Shown here: in pieces, positions 1 to 6,744 of the stretch
How the letters are laid out: each line of letters starts with the position of its first letter
Position numbering within the stretch: the first letter of the stretch is position 1
Virus record (IMG/VR): IMGVR_UViG_3300034520_000190
Span: 1 to 24,872 of that record
Length of the DNA: 24,872 nt
DNA from: a virus
Reading direction: 5' to 3' (one strand)
Notes under the pieces: model-generated
Told to the model about the DNA's origin: nothing
The model's input: the letters and a program-made list of their open reading frames with translations, nothing else
Database searches by the model: none
Program-made: the position numbers and the translations under genes

Positions 1-99
1 TGCCGCAACTGCGGTGCACCGCTGTCCGAATGTGGCCCGGAGTTGTGGGAGAAACAGAAGAAGTGTTGCCCTGAATGTACCCATTGGGAGGAATCCTAA
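1..99 (+). CDS. C-terminal fragment of a small zinc-ribbon protein (5' end outside window)
   Basis: Frame 1 is open from the window edge to TAA at 97-99 and gives 32 residues. It contains a CxNC pair near the start, a single Cys, and a CCPEC cluster near the end, a spacing typical of a four-cysteine zinc ribbon. The downstream gene starts one base after this stop, and its ribosome binding site (GGGAGG, about 86-91) lies inside this coding sequence, so the two are probably translationally coupled. Function is unknown. Small zinc-ribbon proteins are common in phage early and middle regions. The reading frame is clear, but the fragment is short. Confidence 0.6.
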   Translation, partial: CRNCGAPLSECGPELWEKQKKCCPECTHWEES

Positions 100-100
100 C

Positions 101-433
101 ATGCTTGACCGGGATGTTAAGTTGCAGATAATTTCCGCCGCGTGCAAAGATTACCAGGACAAACTATGCAAGCTGCGGAAGATGGAAGAAGCGGTAAAGC
201 AAACAGAAACAGCAATCACTTCGCTTTGGAAATACTTTGACCTCTGCCCCATGTGCCGTGGGCAGAAGGAGTATTTCCAGCGCTCCTGCGCCGAGGACGA
301 GGGGGAAGTGCGCCCCTGCAAGTGCTGCGGGGGCACCGGCAGGTTCCCGGAGCACGGCGTGCCTGAACTCTACCGCAACAGAATGTTTTGTTCGGCGGGT
401 GGTGACCGTGAAACTGAAGGTAGTGCTGACTGA
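101..433 (+). CDS. Small CxxCxGxG zinc-motif protein, function unknown
   Basis: This 110-residue protein starts at ATG 101, preceded by TTGGGAGG. A longer frame opens at 14, but it has no ribosome binding site and would overlap the upstream zinc-ribbon gene. The N-terminal half is charged and helical (coiled-coil-like). The middle has CPMCRGQ and, about 28 residues later, CKCCGGTG, two halves resembling the zinc-binding CxxCxGxG repeats of the DnaJ cysteine-rich domain, with one more Cys between them. There is no J domain, so this is not a DnaJ. It may bind nucleic acid or protein through one zinc site. The 3' end overlaps the next gene by 26 bases, as expected in a compact phage operon. Confidence 0.65.
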   Translation: MLDRDVKLQIISAACKDYQDKLCKLRKMEEAVKQTETAITSLWKYFDLCPMCRGQKEYFQRSCAEDEGEVRPCKCCGGTGRFPEHGVPELYRNRMFCSAGGDRETEGSAD

Positions 434-824
434 CCATGCCATCCAGCGCTGGCGCGAGCGGGCCGGCAGGGAACCGGGGGACCTGGAGAACCTTCTCCGG
501 GTCCTCCTGAAGAACCGCCTTGCCGCCGGGCTGGAGGTAAAGAAGGGCAGGGCGCTCCTGCCGCTGGACGCGGAGGACCTGGACCTGCCGGAGGACCTCA
601 TCGCGTGCCTGGACCTGCCGTCTGAGGACGGCACCTGGCCTGTGCTGACATTCCTGCGGGGAGGCGAGCACATGAACAGGAAGGAGAAACCTGAATATAA
701 GGCCGTGATGCTCCACCCGTTTGAAAGGCTTTTGATAGACTTCCTGCGCCGGGTACGCAGGGGCAAGGTGGAGGTGCAGGTGAAGGACGGCCTGCCGGTA
801 TTCCCCCTGCATAGCCGCAAATAA
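408..824 (+). CDS. Hypothetical phage protein (138 aa)
   Basis: I do not recognise this protein. GTG at 408 is the preferred start because GGGTGGTGA lies just upstream; GTG at 399 and 402 are also possible. The frame is open further left to 237, but that part is antisense or shadow to the previous gene. The N-terminus contains TDHAIQRWRERAG, reminiscent of the start of small DUF4258/RelE-fold-like proteins, but the rest (acidic centre rich in Leu/Asp, basic C-terminus) is not diagnostic. There are no membrane segments. It is the last gene before the non-coding region carrying the late promoter. A late-gene regulatory role would suit the position but nothing in the sequence proves it. Confidence 0.55.
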   Translation: MKLKVVLTDHAIQRWRERAGREPGDLENLLRVLLKNRLAAGLEVKKGRALLPLDAEDLDLPEDLIACLDLPSEDGTWPVLTFLRGGEHMNRKEKPEYKAVMLHPFERLLIDFLRRVRRGKVEVQVKDGLPVFPLHSRK

Positions 825-839
825 CAGGTATTTGTTTAG

Positions 840-868
840 TTGACAGACGGGAAAGAATGTTCTATTTT
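840..868 (+). promoter_or_regulatory. Sigma-A type promoter before the structured RNA and late operon
   Basis: A perfect TTGACA (840-845) is followed after exactly 17 bases by TATTTT (863-868), which matches four of six consensus -10 bases. Transcription would start near 875, upstream of the long helix and of terS. No other equally good forward promoter was noticed before the structural genes, so this is the best candidate late promoter. Confidence 0.65.
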
Positions 869-874
869 GGTAGC

Positions 875-1070
875 AGTGAAGCATCCCGGCGGGGCCGGGA
901 AATAAGCTGCGGAGGAGCTGAGAGCCCACTAGCTTTCTCGAACAACCGGAAGAGCGCGAATTTGGACGGAGCTTTCTCCCCCTTTCTCCGCCGTCCCTCT
1001 ATAACTTTGTCCATCCCAGGGTATATTACGCGCTCTTCCGGGTGTTTCGAGGGAGCTGGTGGGCTTTTAT
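875..1070 (+). ncRNA. Candidate structured RNA / structured 5' leader upstream of terS
   Basis: The predicted transcript begins with a perfect 7-bp hairpin (884-890 with 894-900, loop GGG). It continues into a helix in which 919-958 pairs with 1029-1069: about 39 base pairs interrupted only by one A-G mismatch (945/1042) and one bulged U (1045). The five non-Watson-Crick pairs in the helix (930/1058, 935/1053, 936/1052, 922/1066, 920/1068) are all G-U in a forward transcript, whereas the reverse transcript would have A-C mismatches. The 70-base apical part (959-1028) holds a further hairpin (964-971 with 986-996, with bulge). The 3' flank is TTTTATGTTT, terminator-like. It is either a discrete small RNA, an RNase III processing site, a leader controlling late transcription, or a packaging signal. 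I recognise no known RNA family. Confidence 0.6.
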
Positions 1071-1087
1071 GTTTGGTGGTGGTAGCT

Positions 1088-1525
1088 GTGGCCGAGACGA
1101 TGAAAAAACGAACCCGGAAAATCATCCTGGCCGAGACCTACGTCCTGAGCGGCTACGACCTCACCGCCGCCTGCCGGGCCGCCGGGTACAAGAACCGGGC
1201 CTGGGCCTACCAGTTACTGCAGGACCCGGAGGTTCGAGAGCATATCGCCTGGGTCGAGGAGATGCGCAGGGAACAGACCATCAACCTGCGCAAGGCCATC
1301 GACGCGGACGCCGCCGAGGCCAGGCGCAAGCTCCAGGAGCAGCGCGCCAGGCTGGAGGAGTTTCTGGAGCGCAACCCGGGCACGGCCTGGGCGGAAAGGC
1401 TTCTGAAGGATATTTATGTTTACCTGATCGACAAGTCTATTCCGAACCCGCCGCAGAAACACGAGCACTCCGGGCCGGACGGCGAGGCGCTGCAAATCAT
1501 CATCAAGGCGCCAGATGAGGCATGA
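1088..1525 (+). CDS. terS: Terminase small subunit
   Basis: The 145-residue protein recognises phage DNA for packaging and hands it to TerL. The N-terminal third has the helix-turn-helix pattern of Terminase_2-type small subunits: LSGYDLTAACRAAGY, followed by a second helix ending DPEVREHI. The middle is a charged helical segment, as expected for the oligomerisation core, and the C-terminus is a flexible tail. GTG 1088 follows GGTGGTGGTAG at good spacing; ATG 1100, in frame, has a poorer site and is the alternative. The frame stays open back to 857, but that stretch is the structured non-coding region. The stop overlaps the ATG of the large subunit (ATGA), the usual coupling. Its position directly before terL supports the call. 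Confidence 0.88.
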   Translation: MAETMKKRTRKIILAETYVLSGYDLTAACRAAGYKNRAWAYQLLQDPEVREHIAWVEEMRREQTINLRKAIDADAAEARRKLQEQRARLEEFLERNPGTAWAERLLKDIYVYLIDKSIPNPPQKHEHSGPDGEALQIIIKAPDEA

Positions 1526-2880
1526 GGTGGGAGGCGCAGCCGAGGCAGGCTAAGTTCCTGCTGAACGTCCTGGACCCGGACGGGCCGGACGAGATTCTTT
1601 ACGGCGGGGCCGCAGGCGGAGGAAAGACCGAATCCCTGCTGATTGCCTGCATCGTTTGGTGTCAGAAATACCCCGGCACGTGGGTACTGTTCCTGCGCCG
1701 CACATATCCGGAGCTGGAAGCAAAGCCGATACCCCGGTCAAAGGAGCTCATCCCCCGCCTGGTGGCGCAGTACCAGGAAGTCAAGCACAGGTGGACGTTT
1801 GCTAACGGCAGTGTGCTGCAGTTCGGGAGCCTGGATAAGTCCGGGGACGAGTACAAATACCAGGGAGCCGAGTTTTCCCTGATCGCATTCGACGAACTGA
1901 CGCACTTCCAGGAAGGCCAGTACCTGTACCTGCTTTCCCGGAACCGCACCACCAACCCGGAAATCAGGCCCAAGGTTATTGCGGCCACCAACCCGGGAGG
2001 GCCAGGACACGCATGGGTTAAGGCGCGGTGGATTGACCCGGCAAAACCAGAAACCGTATGGGAAGCGCCGCAAACTCCGGAGCAGGCTGCGGCTGGACTC
2101 CCGCCGAGGAAACGGTGCTTCATCCCAGCCAGGGTGCAGGATAACCAGATTCTTTGCCGGGCGGACCCGGGCTATGTGGCCAGGCTGATGGAGTTGCCCG
2201 AGGCGGAACGCCGGGCGCTCCTGGATGGCGATTGGGACGTGTTCGCCGGCCAGGTGTTCAAGGAATTCAGGCGGGACGTCCATGTGATAGATCCATTCCC
2301 GATTCCTCCAGAATGGCGGCGCTGGCGGGCGCTGGACTTCGGTTACACGAACCCGGCCTGCGTGCTCTGGCTGGCCCTGGGACCGGACGAAACGGTTTAT
2401 GTTTACCGGGAGCTTTATGTTACCGGAATGAAGGCCAGCGAGCTGGCCCAGAAGGTTGTCGAGTTGAGCCGGGGCGAGCATATTACCCTGACCCTGGCGG
2501 ACCCGGCGGTATTTGCCAAGACCGGGCATGAAGGGGAGAGCATAGAGCGGACCCTGCGGGAGAACGGCCTGCCCGTTCAAAAGGCCGATAACGATAGATT
2601 GGCCGGCAAGCAGCGGGTGCACGATTACCTGACTGTCTTTGAGGGGTGGGACGGCAAGCCCACCAGCCGGCTGAAAATCTTCTCGACGTGCACCAACTTA
2701 ATCCGGACCCTGCCGCAGCTGGTGTACGACCAGAGCCGCCCGGAGGACGTTGATACAGACTGCGAGGACCATGCTTATGACGCGCTCCGCTACGCCCTAA
2801 TGAACCGCCCTGCGGTGAGGACGCAGAGGAGCAGGCAGCCCCGGGTGCAGCCCGGCATAAGCACAATCACCGGATACTAG
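1522..2880 (+). CDS. terL: Terminase large subunit (packaging ATPase/nuclease)
   Basis: This 452-residue motor pumps DNA into the procapsid and cuts the concatemer. The N-terminal ATPase has Walker A GGAAGGGKT (residues 28-36), an arginine pair at 59-60, Walker B ending IAFDE (D124, E125), and a coupling motif ATNPGG at 155-160. The C-terminal RNase H-like nuclease shows the expected acidic residues: D272 in ALDFGYTNP, D327 in LADPAV, and D416/D420 in CEDHAYDALRY. Length is normal for the family. It overlaps terS by four bases and is followed after nine bases by the portal gene. All key residues are present, so it should be active. Whether packaging is by headful or by cohesive ends cannot be read from this sequence. 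Confidence 0.96.
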   Translation: MRWEAQPRQAKFLLNVLDPDGPDEILYGGAAGGGKTESLLIACIVWCQKYPGTWVLFLRRTYPELEAKPIPRSKELIPRLVAQYQEVKHRWTFANGSVLQFGSLDKSGDEYKYQGAEFSLIAFDELTHFQEGQYLYLLSRNRTTNPEIRPKVIAATNPGGPGHAWVKARWIDPAKPETVWEAPQTPEQAAAGLPPRKRCFIPARVQDNQILCRADPGYVARLMELPEAERRALLDGDWDVFAGQVFKEFRRDVHVIDPFPIPPEWRRWRALDFGYTNPACVLWLALGPDETVYVYRELYVTGMKASELAQKVVELSRGEHITLTLADPAVFAKTGHEGESIERTLRENGLPVQKADNDRLAGKQRVHDYLTVFEGWDGKPTSRLKIFSTCTNLIRTLPQLVYDQSRPEDVDTDCEDHAYDALRYALMNRPAVRTQRSRQPRVQPGISTITGY

Positions 2881-2889
2881 GAGGCCGAC

Positions 2890-4746
2890 ATGGCACGCAT
2901 AGAAACCGCCGAGACAACCGGAGAACTGCTTGCCCGCTTTACCTACGCGGATTCGTGGCGCCAGCAGTACGACGAACGGGCGCTTGCCTGGTACAAGCTG
3001 TACGTCGGCTGGCGGGACGAGCTGCCTGCGGAGCTGAAGGGCCGGTCCAACCTGCACATCCCCAGGACTTACGAGGAAATCGACACGCTGCGGGCGCGCT
3101 TCCTGAAGGCCCTCTTTGCCAGCCGGCCGTACATCGACTTTTTGCCCAGGCCGCGGGGAGCGGATCCGGCCCTGATGCAGGAGCTGGAAGTAAAGGCGAA
3201 GCTGGCCGGCGCCCTGGTGGAAGACCAGCTGGCGGCGGCGGTGCCGGTGTTTTACGACTTCATCACCTGCTTCCTGGTCTACCCGGCAGCCATTGCCTCC
3301 GTGGGCTGGCGGTACGAGACCCGGAAAGTGCGCGTTCGCAGGCCGGTCTTCACCGAATCCTGGATTGAGCAGCCGGACGGCAGCCTGGCGACCATCACCC
3401 GGGTGGAGTGGGTCGAGGAAGAAGTTGAGGCTGTCGAGCGTGACGACAATGACATCCAGGTGGTGGACTTCTTCGACTTCTGGCCCGACCCCCGGGGGAA
3501 GGACATAGATTCCTGCCGGTTTGTGTTCCAGCGGGAGTGGTGCACGGAGCGGGAACTGCGGGACAAGCTGGAGCTGCTCAAACGCGTGGGCGGCGGCAGG
3601 GTGTACGAGCCGGACGACTGGGAGGCCCTGGTGGCGGCCGGCGCAAACCTCCAGGACGGCCGGGAGGACCGCCTGGCGGCTATCGGCCTGGGCAGCGAAA
3701 CCGGCCAGGGCTTCTGGCGCGAGCCCCGCAAGGGTTATCTTATAGAGCTCCTGCACTACTGGGAGGACGACCGGCACGCCATTATCGCCAACCGGCACGA
3801 GCTGGTCTACGACGGGCCGAACCCGTACCACCGGCACGGGAAAAAGCCGTTCATCGCCACGAGTTTCGACCCCCTGCCGGGCGAGTTTTACGGATTATCG
3901 GCGGTGCAACTCATCGAGCACCTGCAGCACGAGCTGAACACCACGCGGAACCAGCGCATAGACAACGTTTCGCTGGTCCTCAACCGCATGTGGAAGGTGC
4001 GCCGGTCGGCGGACATAAACCCGGACGAATTGATTTCCAGACCGCACGGCGTGGTTTGGGTGGACAGCCCGGACGACGTGACCGAGCTGGCCATGAACGA
4101 CGTGACGGCATCTTCATACAACGAGGAACGCATCATCAAGGAGGACATGGAGAACGTCATCGGCGTGCCGGCGGTGGTCCGGGGGGTCAACCCGGCCAGG
4201 CGGGAGACGGCCACCGAGGTCGTCACCAAGAACACCTCCGCCGGATTCCGCTTTGACGTCAAGGTTATGCTCTACGAGGCCCTCTGCCTGAAACGCCTGG
4301 CGTACCTGATGGACTGCAACAACCAGCAGTTCATCGACCAGCCCAGGCTGGTGCGGATGTTCGGGGACGCCGGGATTGAGTGGCGGCGGATTGAGCCCTG
4401 GGAAATCCTCGGCGAGCACGATTACATGCCGGCTGCTTCGTCGGTGGACCCGATGGCCAACAAGGAAATCCGCCGGCAGCAGCTCAACGAGGTCATGCAG
4501 ATCGTGCTCAAGACACAGAACCCGTTCATTGACCTGTACGAGCTGACCAAACTCTGGCTGGAATCTTACGACATCCGGTCAGTTGACAAGCTGCTGAAGC
4601 GGCCCGAAGAGCTGGCCCAGGCCGCACCGGCTGCGCCGGGAGCACCGATACCGCAGCCCGGGCCGGGGGCAGGACCTCCGATGGGACCGGAACAGGTGGC
4701 AGCCATACAGCAATTACTTGGAGGTGGGCAGGTTGGGCCAGGGTAA
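2890..4746 (+). CDS. Portal protein
   Basis: The 618-residue protein forms the ring at the capsid vertex through which DNA passes, and it docks TerL. The start follows AGGAGG. The N-terminal part contains a long helical clip/wing-like region (residues about 30-120). The central part has patterns seen in podovirus portals: a QLIEHLQHELNTTRNQRID helix and, later, ENVIGVPAVVRG followed by RRETATEV and a long helix of the stem/crown type. The C-terminal 45 residues are Pro/Gly/Ala-rich and probably disordered. Position directly after terL and before scaffold and capsid genes agrees. A reverse-strand HNH gene ends four bases after the portal stop; its insertion may have altered the original C-terminus or its coupling to the next gene. 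Confidence 0.88.
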   Translation: MARIETAETTGELLARFTYADSWRQQYDERALAWYKLYVGWRDELPAELKGRSNLHIPRTYEEIDTLRARFLKALFASRPYIDFLPRPRGADPALMQELEVKAKLAGALVEDQLAAAVPVFYDFITCFLVYPAAIASVGWRYETRKVRVRRPVFTESWIEQPDGSLATITRVEWVEEEVEAVERDDNDIQVVDFFDFWPDPRGKDIDSCRFVFQREWCTERELRDKLELLKRVGGGRVYEPDDWEALVAAGANLQDGREDRLAAIGLGSETGQGFWREPRKGYLIELLHYWEDDRHAIIANRHELVYDGPNPYHRHGKKPFIATSFDPLPGEFYGLSAVQLIEHLQHELNTTRNQRIDNVSLVLNRMWKVRRSADINPDELISRPHGVVWVDSPDDVTELAMNDVTASSYNEERIIKEDMENVIGVPAVVRGVNPARRETATEVVTKNTSAGFRFDVKVMLYEALCLKRLAYLMDCNNQQFIDQPRLVRMFGDAGIEWRRIEPWEILGEHDYMPAASSVDPMANKEIRRQQLNEVMQIVLKTQNPFIDLYELTKLWLESYDIRSVDKLLKRPEELAQAAPAAPGAPIPQPGPGAGPPMGPEQVAAIQQLLGGGQVGPG

Positions 4747-4749
4747 GTA

Positions 4750-5403
4750 TTAACGATTCCGGTAACGGTACTTATTGCGACAACTTCTTGAACAAAACCG
4801 CTGCTTACCATTCCATGGATGAAATTCTTTACCACACAATTCACATGTAAAGACTTTCAGGAGTTTGTTTTTGTGGATGCGTAATTCGTTTTTTAAACTT
4901 TGGCGGCTAGGTAATCTTGTGATGCACTCATGATATAACTGATGGCACCGCTTGCATAATACTTCCCAATTAGACCCATCTAATGGATTGTTTTTGCGGT
5001 TACCGTCAATATGGTGCACGAGCAAACTCTTCTCAGCGCCACAACGCATGCATTTAGCGCCATGAATTTTGAAGGCTTCGCGCCTATAGAATTGGGCACC
5101 AGAACCGTTTTTAAAAGCTGGATTGTCTTTACCAAACTTTTTGGTGTTTTGTGCCAGCCATTTGTTTTGACACGCCCGAGAACAAAACCTTGTTTTCCCA
5201 ATTCTGCTCGCAGTTATTTTGTATTCTTTGCTGCAGTATTCGCAGATTGCATATAAATCTTGCCTATTCCAGGCTTTTTGGCAACCTTTTAATCCTTTGT
5301 TCCAGCGGGGGCTTTTATAATAGCACTCCCTTGAACAAAACTTTCTTCCCGGTTTATCAGGAGTAAACAGATTGCCGCATGTAGCACACTTAACTTTATC
5401 CAT
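4750..5403 (-). CDS. HNH endonuclease flanked by FCSRxC zinc fingers (free-standing homing type)
   Basis: The 217-residue protein starts at ATG 5403 behind GGGGAGG (complement of 5413-5419). Three treble-clef-like CxxC...FCSRxC units lie at residues 6-27, 54-78 and 187-208, surrounding an HNH core: CMRC at 118-121, VHHIDGN at 129-135, CKRC at 150-153, then His 154 and His 158. This is the layout of free-standing HNH endonucleases of phages, which nick DNA and spread by homing. It lies opposite to every neighbour in the late operon, is visibly AT-richer (21 of 60 bases are G or C at 4861-4920 versus 35 of 60 at 4681-4740), and has its own promoter. It is therefore an insertion and not part of the virion programme. 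All metal and catalytic motifs look intact. Confidence 0.9.
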   Translation of the reverse strand: MDKVKCATCGNLFTPDKPGRKFCSRECYYKSPRWNKGLKGCQKAWNRQDLYAICEYCSKEYKITASRIGKTRFCSRACQNKWLAQNTKKFGKDNPAFKNGSGAQFYRREAFKIHGAKCMRCGAEKSLLVHHIDGNRKNNPLDGSNWEVLCKRCHQLYHECITRLPSRQSLKNELRIHKNKLLKVFTCELCGKEFHPWNGKQRFCSRSCRNKYRYRNR

Positions 5404-5425
5404 AATAATTAACCTCCCCTTATTG

Positions 5426-5455
5426 ATGCTACCATATGGTGGCGGCAACTGTCAA
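5426..5455 (-). promoter_or_regulatory. Promoter of the HNH gene
   Basis: On the reverse strand TTGACA (5455-5450) and TAGCAT (5431-5426) are separated by 18 bases, 23 bases upstream of the ATG. A short palindrome, ACCATATGGT (5431-5440), fills half of the spacer and could be an operator or simply chance. The same TAGCAT -10 recurs in the promoter of the reverse-strand membrane protein gene at 22166-22171. Confidence 0.55.
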
Positions 5456-5470
5456 TGCAAGGGAGCGAGA

Positions 5471-5671
5471 ATGATGCCATATAAGTCCGAGGCCCAACGT
5501 CGTTGGGCGCACACACCTTCCGGCATGAAAGCTCTTGGAAAATCTAAAGTAAAAGAATTTGACAGGGCCAGCAAAGGGCTTAAATTGCCGGAGAGGGCAG
5601 GTTCAAGCGCGAAGCAGATGGCCGAATGGGCCGCCGCCGCGCTGAAAAAAGCGGGGCGGAAGAAGAGATGA
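5471..5671 (+). CDS. Small basic phage protein (66 aa), function unknown
   Basis: It begins ATGATG at 5471 after AAGGGAG. The sequence opens MMPYKSEAQRRWAHTPSG and is rich in Lys/Arg with Ala-rich helical stretches. Similar short proteins opening MP[YF]KSxAQ and containing an LPER motif are frequent in phage structural regions, but I know of no assigned role. It lies between portal and scaffold and would have followed the portal directly before the HNH gene inserted. Its TGA stop overlaps the ATG of the next gene, so translation is coupled. Confidence 0.75.
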   Translation: MMPYKSEAQRRWAHTPSGMKALGKSKVKEFDRASKGLKLPERAGSSAKQMAEWAAAALKKAGRKKR

Positions 5672-5925
5672 ACCCGAAGACCGCAAGGGACATCAAGATT
5701 GGCGAAGAACTGGAGGCCATGGCCCGGACTGCCGGGTGGAAAATCGTTGATGAGTACATCCAGGACCAGATCGCGGCCAGGCTGAAGGAACTGGAACGCA
5801 CCGAGTTTGACAACCTGGCCCGGGTGGCCCGGCTGCAGGGTGAAATTGCCGGGCTGAGGGCGATAACGATATTCCTGCAAGACCGCCTGCGCAGATACCG
5901 CGAGGCGCTGCAGAAAGGAGAGTAA
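5668..5925 (+). CDS. Small helical phage protein (85 aa), function unknown
   Basis: ATG 5668 overlaps the previous stop (ATGA); the frame extends to 5626 upstream but without a start signal. The protein is almost wholly predicted helix. Residues about 30-80 form heptad-like repeats (KELERTEFDNLARVARLQGEIAGL is an example, given here as a description of the coiled-coil region), so it probably dimerises. It lies just before the scaffold gene. It may assist capsid assembly, but no family was recognised. Confidence 0.7.
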   Translation: MNPKTARDIKIGEELEAMARTAGWKIVDEYIQDQIAARLKELERTEFDNLARVARLQGEIAGLRAITIFLQDRLRRYREALQKGE

Positions 5926-5931
5926 AACTAC

Positions 5932-6732
5932 ATGCCGACCCCTGAAGAATTGGTCAACAGCATTTTCGGCGGGGATACCGGCGCAACAGCCGCCCCCGAG
6001 GAAAGCAACGACGATAACCCCGAGACCCGGGAAACCCCGGAGGCCCCGGAGAACCAGCCGGACACGCCGGAGGGTGAGGGTAAGGGAGATAAGCAGCCGG
6101 AGAAGCTCCTTGCCGGCAAGTACAGGACGGTGGAAGAGCTTGAGGCGGCCTACAAGGAAGCCGAGCGGAATTTCCATGGCAGCCGTCAAGAGCTGGCTGA
6201 ACTGAGGCGCGAGTTCGAGGCGCTCAAGCAGCTGCTGGCCCCGAAACAGCCGGAGCCGGACCTCAAGCAGTACAGGGAAAAACTGCTTGAACGATTGTAC
6301 GAGGAACCCGACGCAGTGATTGCGGAGCTGGCGGAGCGCATTGCCGACCGCAAGCTGCAGGAGCACCTCGGGCCGATCATGCCGGTCATCCAGCAGCAGA
6401 TCATCAACAACCAGGTGCAGCAGTTTATGTCTGCTGTGCCGGACGCGGCGGAGTATGCCGGCGACATGGCAACCATCATCCAGGCCAACCCCGAGCTGGT
6501 CAACCAGCCCGGGTGGCTGGAAAAAGCCTACCTGCAGGCTAAGGTGGCCCGCCTGGAGGCCAAACTGGGCAAAAATGCCGCCGGGGAAAAGGCCGCGCAG
6601 GCCGCGGCGGCCAAGCAGGCGGCTGCCATGCCGAAAGGCGGTAAGGGCGAGCCGCCGGCGCCCAAGACGCAGGAAGAAAAACTCGTCGATGCCATCTTCG
6701 GCGGAGGCGGCGGAGGTGGCATATTCGGATAG
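5932..6732 (+). CDS. Capsid scaffolding protein
   Basis: The 266-residue protein has the usual features of a phage scaffold: an acidic, Pro/Glu-rich disordered segment (residues 15-60), a LAGKYRTVEELEAAYKEAE motif near 62-80 that is common in scaffold proteins, a coiled coil (about 80-130), then helical and Ala/Lys-rich segments. It sits immediately upstream of the major capsid gene, 12 bases apart, behind GGAGGAGTGATCC for the capsid start. It would direct procapsid assembly and be removed before packaging. An unusual point is that nearly the same peptide, LV[ND][SA]IFGG, occurs at residues 7-14 and again at 251-258, next to each end of the chain, suggesting two matching binding tags. Confidence 0.85.
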   Translation: MPTPEELVNSIFGGDTGATAAPEESNDDNPETRETPEAPENQPDTPEGEGKGDKQPEKLLAGKYRTVEELEAAYKEAERNFHGSRQELAELRREFEALKQLLAPKQPEPDLKQYREKLLERLYEEPDAVIAELAERIADRKLQEHLGPIMPVIQQQIINNQVQQFMSAVPDAAEYAGDMATIIQANPELVNQPGWLEKAYLQAKVARLEAKLGKNAAGEKAAQAAAAKQAAAMPKGGKGEPPAPKTQEEKLVDAIFGGGGGGGIFG

Positions 6733-6744
6733 GAGGAGTGATCC

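Noticed and set aside
919-1069. Interpretation of the inverted repeat as a small transposon (MITE)
   Set aside because: No target-site duplication was seen outside the arms, and the arm differences are biased to G-U in one strand, which favours an RNA structure.
857-1087. N-terminal extension of the terminase small subunit frame
   Set aside because: This part covers the structured RNA region, lacks a ribosome binding site, and would add 77 residues foreign to small terminases.
5429-5444. Palindrome around ACCATATGGT as a specific operator
   Set aside because: Only ten bases are perfectly symmetric and there is one copy; chance cannot be excluded, so it is only noted with the promoter.
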